A stretch of 39,949 nt of DNA from an uncultured bacterium (GTDB lineage Bacteria; Pseudomonadota; Gammaproteobacteria; Burkholderiales; Burkholderiaceae_E): the NCBI GenBank assembly GCA_903866395.1, contig CAIPNM010000234.1, forward strand, positions 1-39,949. Direction: 5' to 3'. The notes below the pieces were generated by a model. That model searched no databases. It worked only from the letters and a program-made list of their open reading frames with translations, and had not been told where the DNA came from. The position numbers and the translations under genes are program-made. Below are positions 34,598 to 39,949 of the stretch, one piece after another; position 1 is the stretch's first letter; every line of letters begins with the position of its first letter.

Positions 34598-35158
34598 TCA
34601 GGCCCTGGGGCCCAGTTGCCGGATCCAGTTGCGCAACGCAACCATCTGTTCGGCGATGATCTTGCGTGTGGCCTCGTCGGTCAACTCTCCCTGCTCGTTG
34701 AACCGGGTATGACACGCGCCGATGAATACTTCGGGTTTGGTAAGGACGTTAGCCTCCAGGCCGCCGATGATCTTGCGAAGGTCATACTGGCTTCGGGCGC
34801 CGCCGAGTGGGCCCATGGTGGCCGACAGAATGGCGGTCGGCTTGCCCTTGAAGGGCTGCGGGTTGAGGCGCGATAACCAGTCGATTGCATTCTTCAGCAC
34901 GCCGCTCACCGAGAAGTTGTATTCGGGGCTTGCAATGAGCAGACCGTCGGCCTGGGCGATTTCCGAGCCCAACGCCTGCACGCTTGCCGGGAATCCCTGC
35001 GCCTGCAGGTCGCCGTTGTAGAGCGGCACGGCGGAATAATCAACGACCCGGATGGAGAGATCATCAGGGGCAAGCGCCGCCGCCGCGAGAAGCGCAGCGT
35101 TGTTAAAGCTTTTCGCTCTAAGGCTTCCCGACAGGGCAACTACTTTGAGTGCACTCAT
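34598..35158 (-). CDS. NADPH-dependent FMN reductase
   Basis: A 186-residue flavodoxin-fold reductase. FMN phosphate binding is shown by VALSGSLRAKSFN (residues 7-19) and the family core by SPEYNFSVSGVLKNAIDWLSR (about 77-97). It reduces FMN, quinones or azo compounds with NAD(P)H in the cytoplasm, sometimes supplying reduced flavin to a monooxygenase. ATG 35158 is used; the ribosome site is weak and its first bases overlap the stop of a small upstream frame (ATGA). The 3' end abuts the LivG remnant, so deletion may have placed it next to the decayed region. Confidence 0.93.
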   Translation of the reverse strand: MSALKVVALSGSLRAKSFNNAALLAAAALAPDDLSIRVVDYSAVPLYNGDLQAQGFPASVQALGSEIAQADGLLIASPEYNFSVSGVLKNAIDWLSRLNPQPFKGKPTAILSATMGPLGGARSQYDLRKIIGGLEANVLTKPEVFIGACHTRFNEQGELTDEATRKIIAEQMVALRNWIRQLGPRA

Positions 35159-35310
35159 GTTGAATCCGCATTAAAGAGGTGAAGGGAAAACGATGAAACC
35201 TGCGTGTCGCCCGAACGAATGCTGACGGTGTCTGGAACGGAGCGTGTTGCGATGATAGCGCCAACCAGGGCCAATACCGGAACGCCCAGAAGCAGCGCCG
35301 AGATTGACAC
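35155..35310 (-). CDS. Candidate 51-residue membrane peptide
   Basis: Not recognised. A short frame opens at GTG 35310 and ends with TGA overlapping the FMN reductase start as ATGA. Residues 3-21 are hydrophobic (ISALLLGVPVLALVGAIIA), then a polar tail ends FNADST. The overlap suits translational coupling and the frame fills an otherwise empty gap. No clear ribosome site precedes the GTG, and the piece could also be the tail of a decayed membrane protein, since the frame is open 12 codons further up. Confidence 0.35.
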   Translation of the reverse strand: MSISALLLGVPVLALVGAIIATRSVPDTVSIRSGDTQVSSFSLHLFNADST

Positions 35311-35361
35311 CCATCTTGCGGCGCATCTAGTCTCAACTCGTTTGACTCATGAGAGCATCGT

Positions 35362-36327
35362 ATGAACCGCAGAGACCTGATCCAGACCCTACCGCTGCTT
35401 GCGCTGCCGGGCGCGCTCACCGCTCAGCCATCATGGCCAGATCGACCGGTTCGGCTGGTCGTGCCTTACCCGCCGGGAGCCTCAACCGACGCACTGGGGC
35501 GCATGGTTGCGCAAAAAGTCTCGGCTGCGATCGGGCAGCCGGTGGTGGTTGAGAACCGCGCAGGTGCAAGCGGCATCATTGGCACCGAGCATGTGTCCCG
35601 CGCCGCCCCTGACGGCTACACTTTTTTGCTCGGCACCGATTCCACGCATGCCTCCAGCACGCACATGACCGCGACGCCGAGCTATCACCCGATTCGCGAC
35701 TTCACACCGCTCACGCTTGCGGCGGCCAATCCGATCGTGCTGGTCACCCACCCTGGTGTGCCAGCACGCACGCTACCGGAGTTGGTTGAATGGCTACGCC
35801 GGAACCCGGACAAGGGCGGCTTCGGCAGCTCGGGAGCCGGGTCGCCCCATCACCTGTCAGGCGAATTGCTGCGTGAGCGCTCCGGGGCCTCTTTTGTTCA
35901 CGTGCCCTACAAGGGCGGCGCACCCGCCATTGCGGACCTCATTGGTGGACAGATCTCCATGGTGTTCGCAAGCGCGATCACCATTCTTCCGCATGTGCAA
36001 TCTGGCCGGCTTCGCGCCATCGCGGTGACCAGCGCTTCGCGCTATCCAGGCTTGCCGGATGTCGCGACCATTGGGGAAACCTATGCTGGGTTCGAGATGA
36101 GTTCATGGCTCGCGTTTTTCGCGCCTGCAAATCTGCCAGCCCCCATACAAATGCGGTTGAGCAGCGAAATTCGTCGTGCAATCTCAGACCAGGAAAGTCG
36201 GGACAAACTGGCAGCGGGAGGGCTCATTGTGGTGGCGAGCGATCCAGCCGAGCTTGCCGGGGTGGTCGAGCGCGAGTTTTCTGCCCGCGGACGCCTGATT
36301 CGCGAGGCTGGGCTGCGCGGTTCATGA
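35362..36327 (+). CDS. Bug (TctC) family tripartite tricarboxylate receptor
   Basis: A 321-residue periplasmic receptor. Its short signal has a twin-arginine-like start (NRRDLIQTLPLLAL) with cleavage near LTAQ. Blocks are VRLVVPYPPGASTDALGR, VVVENRAGASGIIG, APDGYTFL, VHVPYKGGAPA and the GLPDVATIGETY block. ATG 35362 has GAGAG upstream. It stands alone between the catabolic island and the HU gene, divergent from the FMN reductase side. It is the sixth orphan Bug receptor of the window. Confidence 0.93.
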   Translation: MNRRDLIQTLPLLALPGALTAQPSWPDRPVRLVVPYPPGASTDALGRMVAQKVSAAIGQPVVVENRAGASGIIGTEHVSRAAPDGYTFLLGTDSTHASSTHMTATPSYHPIRDFTPLTLAAANPIVLVTHPGVPARTLPELVEWLRRNPDKGGFGSSGAGSPHHLSGELLRERSGASFVHVPYKGGAPAIADLIGGQISMVFASAITILPHVQSGRLRAIAVTSASRYPGLPDVATIGETYAGFEMSSWLAFFAPANLPAPIQMRLSSEIRRAISDQESRDKLAAGGLIVVASDPAELAGVVEREFSARGRLIREAGLRGS

Positions 36328-36421
36328 TGGCGCGCATCGAAGAGCGTCAGCCGTCCAACATGTCTCATGAGCGCGTGGATTCAGCCTGCGGTGAGCATTC
36401 GACTGCGGTGACGCGGTTCGA

Positions 36422-36450
36422 TTGACAGCCGCGTTCGCCAGCGATTTAAT
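36422..36450 (+). promoter_or_regulatory. Sigma-70 promoter of the HU gene
   Basis: A perfect -35 TTGACA at 36422-36427 and -10 TTTAAT at 36445-36450 are 17 bases apart. Transcription would begin near 36457, leaving a leader of about 70 bases with a run of eight T before the HU start. This strength fits an abundant nucleoid protein. Confidence 0.75.
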
Positions 36451-36528
36451 ACGCGCTCATTTTTTTTCCGCGTCGGCACGCAGCTTTTCTGTGGCCGGCG
36501 TTTTTTATCGTGTGACAAGGGGACCATA

Positions 36529-36801
36529 GTGAACAAGAACGAACTGATCGAGCACATCGCAAAACAAGCCGACATCTCCAAAGCAGCGGCTGGCCGCTCG
36601 CTCGATGCGCTGATCGGTGCGGTCCGTACCACGCTCAAGAAGGGCGGTACCGTGACCCTGGTGGGATTCGGCACGTTTGCAGTAGGTAAGCGTGCTGCGC
36701 GTACCGGGCGGAATCCGCGAACCGGCGCCGCCATCAAGATCAAGAAGGCCAATGTGCCAAAGTTTCGGCCTGGCAAGGCCCTCAAAGACGCGATCAACTG
36801 A
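36529..36801 (+). CDS. hupB: DNA-binding protein HU
   Basis: A 90-residue histone-like nucleoid protein that bends DNA non-specifically as a dimer. [27 protein letters not shown] forms the helical base, [25 protein letters not shown] leads into the DNA-gripping arm, and [21 protein letters not shown] closes it. Length is exactly that of HU. It starts with GTG 36529, preceded by AAGGGGACC. In many betaproteobacteria HU is followed by tRNA-Val, tRNA-Asp and ppiD as here, and preceded by lon; lon is missing upstream in this window. Confidence 0.96.
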   Translation: MNKNELIEHIAKQADISKAAAGRSLDALIGAVRTTLKKGGTVTLVGFGTFAVGKRAARTGRNPRTGAAIKIKKANVPKFRPGKALKDAIN

Positions 36802-36840
36802 ACAGGATCAAATCTCGAGCGCGCAGCGGAGCGATTCGGT

Positions 36841-36869
36841 TTGCGGTGCTCTTATCTTTTCCCTATAAT
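36841..36869 (+). promoter_or_regulatory. Promoter of the tRNA-Val gene
   Basis: TATAAT at 36864-36869 is a perfect -10; TTGCGG at 36841-36846 is a weak -35 at 17-base spacing. It lies 17 bases ahead of the mature tRNA 5' end and probably drives both tRNA genes. Confidence 0.6.
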
Positions 36870-36886
36870 CGCGGTTTTGCTCGACC

Positions 36887-36962
36887 GGGTGCTTAGCTCA
36901 GTTGGTAGAGCGGCGCCCTTACAAGGCGTAGGTCGGGAGTTCGAGCCTCTCAGCACCCACCA
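36887..36962 (+). tRNA. tRNA-Val (anticodon UAC)
   Basis: A 76-base cloverleaf with encoded CCA. Acceptor arms GGGTGCT and AGCACCC pair, the D arm is GCTC-AGTTGGTA-GAGC, the anticodon loop CTTACAA gives UAC, and the T arm is GGGAG-TTCGAGC-CTCTC. Confidence 0.97.
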
Positions 36963-37050
36963 GGTCTTGAAGTTTTGCGGTTGAGTCAGGATGTTGTCTG
37001 CATTCGAAGTGGTTCGCCGGGTCGTCTTGCAGACACTGTAAGTAGTACCA

Positions 37051-37127
37051 GGAGTGGTAGTTCAGTCGGTTAGAATACCGGCCTGTCACGCCGGGGGTCG
37101 CGGGTTCGAGTCCCGTCCACTCCGCCA
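37051..37127 (+). tRNA. tRNA-Asp (anticodon GUC)
   Basis: A 77-base cloverleaf with encoded CCA. Acceptor arms GGAGTGG and CCACTCC pair, the anticodon loop CTGTCAC gives GUC inside the CCGGC/GCCGG stem region, and the T loop is TTCGAGT. It follows tRNA-Val by 88 bases. Confidence 0.97.
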
Positions 37128-37133
37128 AGTCCC

Positions 37134-37164
37134 GAGGGCGAACGAAAGTTCGCCCTCTTTTTTT
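37134..37164 (+). terminator. Intrinsic terminator of the tRNA operon
   Basis: A perfect 10-base stem, GAGGGCGAAC at 37134-37143 with GTTCGCCCTC at 37148-37157, has a GAAA loop and is followed by seven T. It ends the tRNA transcript six bases after tRNA-Asp and separates it from ppiD. Confidence 0.93.
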
Positions 37165-37203
37165 GCCTCACATTCTTGTCGCCACCGGCGATCGGACGAA
37201 ACC

Positions 37204-39123
37204 ATGTTCGATTCGGTTCGCAAGCATCAGCGAATTCTGCTGTTCATTATTGTTGTTCTGATCTTCCCTGCCTTTGCCTTCTTTGGCATCCAGGGTTATG
37301 ACCGGATGTTCTCCGATGGCGACAACTTGGCGCGTGTCGATGGTGAGCCCGTCACGCGCGCCGAATTCGAGCAGGCGCAACGCGAACAGTTTGACCGCAT
37401 TCGGCAGATGTTCGGTGCTGCGGTGGATCCTCAGATGTTCGATACGCCCGCTGCTCGGCGCGACATTCTCGAGGGCCTGATCGATCAGCGCGTTCTTGCT
37501 GTGCATGCGCGGGATCGCAAAATCGTGGTGAGCGATGAGAGAGTGCGTGAGGCCATTCTTGCGCTACCTGGACTCGCACGCCCTGATGGCAGCTTCGATA
37601 TTGAGCGTTACCGCGCCTATGTGAATGCCCGGGGCCGGAGCGAGCCCTATTTTGAATCCGAGTTGCGCCGTGATGTGGCCATGCGGGAAATTCCCGATGC
37701 CTTGTCCCAGTCGGCCATCGTTCCGCTTGCGCTGCTCAAACGGCTTGCGACGCTGTTGTCTGAGGTTCGCGAAGTGGCCGAGCTTGCATTCAAGCCTGAG
37801 GACTTCGCCGGCAAGGTGCAGCCCGATGACGCGCAGCTGCGCAAGTTCTATGACGATCAACCGGCGGCCTTTCAAATGCCTGAGACCGCCACGGTGCAAT
37901 ACGTTGTGCTCGATGCAGACGCGCTTGCCTCCCGAATCAGCATTGCCGATGCCGACATTGCTGCGTTTTACGAACAGAATCGCAAGCGCTACAGCTTGCC
38001 TGAAGAGCGGCGTGCCCGGCACATTTTGCTGCGCGTGACGCCGGATGCATCCAAGGCAGATCGTGATGCCGCTCAGGCGCGCGCGGCTGACCTGCTCGCT
38101 CGCTTGAAGAAGGGCGCAAAATTTGAGGATCTCGCCCGCACGGAATCTCAGGATCCGGGGTCGGCGCGTCAGGGCGGCGACCTCGATTTCTTCACCCGCG
38201 AGATGATGACAGCGGCCTTCGCTGACGCCGCCTTCATGGCTGCAAAGGGCACAGTGATTGGTCCGGTGGAAACCGAATTTGGCTTGCACCTCATCGAGGT
38301 CACCGACATTCGTCCTTCAAGGGGTCGTACCCTCGCGGAGGCTAGAGACGAAATTCTTGCTGAAGTTCGGCGCGCGCAGGCATCGCGAAAGCTCGCCGAG
38401 GACGCCGATGCCTTCGGCAATCTCGTCTATGAACAGCCTGATACCCTCCAACCCGCCGCGGAGCGCTTCGGACTCAAACTCGAACAGGCGGTCGGGGTGG
38501 GTCGCAGCGGTCTTGCGTCGTTGCCGCGTGAGCATCCACTCAATCATCCGCGTTTGCTCGCGGCGCTCTTCGCCCGCGATTCGATCGCTTCGCGGCGCAA
38601 TACTGAGGCGGTCGATGCTGGCGCGGGACGAATCATCGCTGCACGCATGGTTGATCACCAGCCAGTGCGACAGAAGCCCTTTGATGAGGTGCGCGATGAC
38701 GTCCGCCAAGCCATTGTTCGCGATGAATCGAAGAAGCTTGCAGTGCGGGCAGGTGAAGAGCGGCTGAAAGCGTTGCGTGAGGGCGCAGGGCGTGAGGGGT
38801 TCTCCAGCGGGCAGGACTTGACCCGCTCCACGCAAGGTCCAGTGCCCGCGCCCGCCATGGACGCAATTTTCAAGGCTGGGGTAGCGAAGCTACCCTCGCT
38901 GGTCGGCGTCGATATGGGTGAGCAGGGTTACGCGATTTATGAAATCCGCAGGGTCACCGAAGCGAGTGCGGACGCCGTTGAAAAGCGCGCGATCGAGCTG
39001 CGTGCGCAGCTCGAGCAGCTGACCGCTCAACAGGACGTCGCGGATTTCCTCGAGGCGCGAAAATCACGCACCGACATCACTCGCTCGCTGTCACGACTCG
39101 GAAGTAACGCCAGTCAGCAGTGA
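37204..39123 (+). CDS. ppiD: Peptidylprolyl isomerase PpiD-like periplasmic chaperone
   Basis: A 639-residue membrane-anchored folding factor. After a short cytoplasmic start comes one span (ILLFIIVVLIFPAFAFFGI, about residues 11-29), then a SurA-like N-domain, then a parvulin-type PPIC domain (about 272-365) with ARHILLRV, FEDLARTESQDPGSARQGGDL and GPVETEFGLHLIEVTDI, then a C-terminal chaperone part. It works at the periplasmic side of the SecYEG exit. ATG 37204 was chosen because the family N-terminus FDSVRKHQRILL begins there; the frame is open upstream through the tRNA-Asp gene. The 3' end overlaps the convergent mnmH by 33 bases. Confidence 0.94.
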   Translation: MFDSVRKHQRILLFIIVVLIFPAFAFFGIQGYDRMFSDGDNLARVDGEPVTRAEFEQAQREQFDRIRQMFGAAVDPQMFDTPAARRDILEGLIDQRVLAVHARDRKIVVSDERVREAILALPGLARPDGSFDIERYRAYVNARGRSEPYFESELRRDVAMREIPDALSQSAIVPLALLKRLATLLSEVREVAELAFKPEDFAGKVQPDDAQLRKFYDDQPAAFQMPETATVQYVVLDADALASRISIADADIAAFYEQNRKRYSLPEERRARHILLRVTPDASKADRDAAQARAADLLARLKKGAKFEDLARTESQDPGSARQGGDLDFFTREMMTAAFADAAFMAAKGTVIGPVETEFGLHLIEVTDIRPSRGRTLAEARDEILAEVRRAQASRKLAEDADAFGNLVYEQPDTLQPAAERFGLKLEQAVGVGRSGLASLPREHPLNHPRLLAALFARDSIASRRNTEAVDAGAGRIIAARMVDHQPVRQKPFDEVRDDVRQAIVRDESKKLAVRAGEERLKALREGAGREGFSSGQDLTRSTQGPVPAPAMDAIFKAGVAKLPSLVGVDMGEQGYAIYEIRRVTEASADAVEKRAIELRAQLEQLTAQQDVADFLEARKSRTDITRSLSRLGSNASQQ

Positions 39124-39949
39124 GGTCGCTACCTCGTCGATCGCGGCGGCATGGGTGGGGTCTAGCCTGAACACGCTAGCCTCGTGCAAGCGGGTGAAGT
39201 TGCGGTTCATTGAACGGTCGTAGGTAGGGTCGTAGTGTTCATTCAGCAGACGCTGCACTAGTTCGTTAAACCGGCCGTCATTGAGCAGCGAGCGCCACGC
39301 TTCAATGGTGTTGCGCCCATGCACCTCGGTGAGTCGATTCAGTTGCGCGTCGAGTGTGTCGGGCTGCTCGATAAAATGGCTGTACTGGTCGATCAGCAGT
39401 TGGCTGCGGCGATCGAGCTCTGCCTCCAGCACCGCGCACGGAGCCTGTCTAATCGCTAGCGTCAGCGTCTCAGGCAAATGACACGTGCCGATTCGACGAC
39501 TTTCCGACTCGACAAACACGGGTTGCTTTGGGTCGAATGTTGACAGCCGTTCCCAGAGCAGGGTTTCGAAGTGACGCTGTCCAGGCTGTGGTTCGCCAGG
39601 CATTCGACCCAATACCGAGCCGCGATGACGCGCGATCGCCTCCAGATCGAGGACCTGCGCGCCCCGTGCGGCGAGCGCATCCAGGAGCAAGCTCTTGCCG
39701 CAGCCGGTTCGCCCGGCGATGACTCGGAATTGGAGTGTGGTGGGGAGTTTTTCGAGGTCGTCGATCACGCGGTGCCGGAATGCCTTATATCCACCCTCAA
39801 GGAGACTCACCCGCCAACCGATTCGAGACAGGACGGTTGCGAGCGCACCGGAGCGGTTTCCGCCTCGCCAGCAGTAGATCAAGGGACGCCACTCCCGCGG
39901 CCGGTCGGCGAACTGGTTCTCAAGCAGTTGGGCGATGTTGCGGGCGACC
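39091..39949 (-). CDS. mnmH: tRNA 2-selenouridine synthase, 5'-truncated by window edge
   Basis: About 285 residues are present. The rhodanese-type active site YCWRGGNRSGA holds the catalytic Cys, and a P-loop GRTGCGKS follows at about 60 residues further, a pairing specific for MnmH (SelU/YbbB). The enzyme swaps sulfur for selenium at wobble uridine 34 of tRNAs for Lys, Glu and Gln, using selenophosphate. The frame continues past an ATG-less region to the right edge at 39949, so the start and the first part of the rhodanese domain are outside the window. selD, its usual neighbour, is not seen. It overlaps ppiD tail to tail. Confidence 0.92.
   Translation of the reverse strand, partial: VARNIAQLLENQFADRPREWRPLIYCWRGGNRSGALATVLSRIGWRVSLLEGGYKAFRHRVIDDLEKLPTTLQFRVIAGRTGCGKSLLLDALAARGAQVLDLEAIARHRGSVLGRMPGEPQPGQRHFETLLWERLSTFDPKQPVFVESESRRIGTCHLPETLTLAIRQAPCAVLEAELDRRSQLLIDQYSHFIEQPDTLDAQLNRLTEVHGRNTIEAWRSLLNDGRFNELVQRLLNEHYDPTYDRSMNRNFTRLHEASVFRLDPTHAAAIDEVATSLLTGVTSES

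Noticed and set aside
36887..37127. tRNA genes as an integration site of a genomic island
   Set aside because: No integrase and no repeated tRNA 3' end was found on either side within the window.
37054..37203. 50-codon upstream extension of ppiD
   Set aside because: It would translate the tRNA-Asp gene and its terminator; the family N-terminus begins at 37204.

Overview
The window looks like a chromosomal segment of a GC-rich betaproteobacterium, most likely Burkholderiales (Alcaligenaceae or Comamonadaceae type). Three things point there: six Bug-type (TctC family) periplasmic receptors without partner permeases, an HU gene followed by tRNA-Val, tRNA-Asp and a ppiD-like gene, and the mix of CaiB, enoyl-CoA hydratase and MmgE/PrpD enzymes seen in these catabolically versatile bacteria. 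The assignment is inferred from gene content only.

Positions 1-10200 hold a TAXI-type TRAP receptor with the first part of its fused permease, four Bug receptors, an enoyl-CoA hydratase/isomerase-like protein, a CaiB/BaiF CoA-transferase, a MmgE/PrpD enzyme, a ModA-like binding protein without a signal peptide and one unrecognised membrane protein. On the minus strand, Bug, PrpD, Bug and the unknown protein form a tight run from 9036 down to 5139. Positions 10230-13691 carry a dgoK-type sugar-acid kinase, panC and a sulfatase. Positions 13745-21181 carry a further Bug receptor and a Dpp/Opp-like ABC system: an M24 metallopeptidase-fold enzyme and a family 5 receptor on the minus strand, diverging from two permeases and a fused double ATPase on the plus strand.

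From 35310 down to 21178 every gene lies on the minus strand: a candidate 51-residue membrane peptide, an NADPH-dependent FMN reductase, decayed LivG and LivF remnants, a VOC protein, an alpha/beta hydrolase, an ATZ/TRZ-type amidohydrolase, a LivKHMGF system with LivM and LivG fused, a MetE-C-like methyltransferase, a DctPQM TRAP system and a short-chain dehydrogenase. This reads as an island for uptake and breakdown of small organic compounds; the substrate is unknown.

From 36422 to the end the window is core genome: HU with a strong promoter, tRNA-Val(UAC), tRNA-Asp(GUC) with a clear intrinsic terminator, ppiD, and the start-truncated tRNA 2-selenouridine synthase gene.

No CRISPR array, insertion sequence, phage or toxin-antitoxin gene, rRNA or riboswitch was recognised. 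The only stretch above 300 bases without an intact gene is 34016-34597, which holds the two ATPase remnants. The window has eleven solute-binding proteins (six Bug, one TAXI, one DctP, one family 5, one LivK, one ModA-like).
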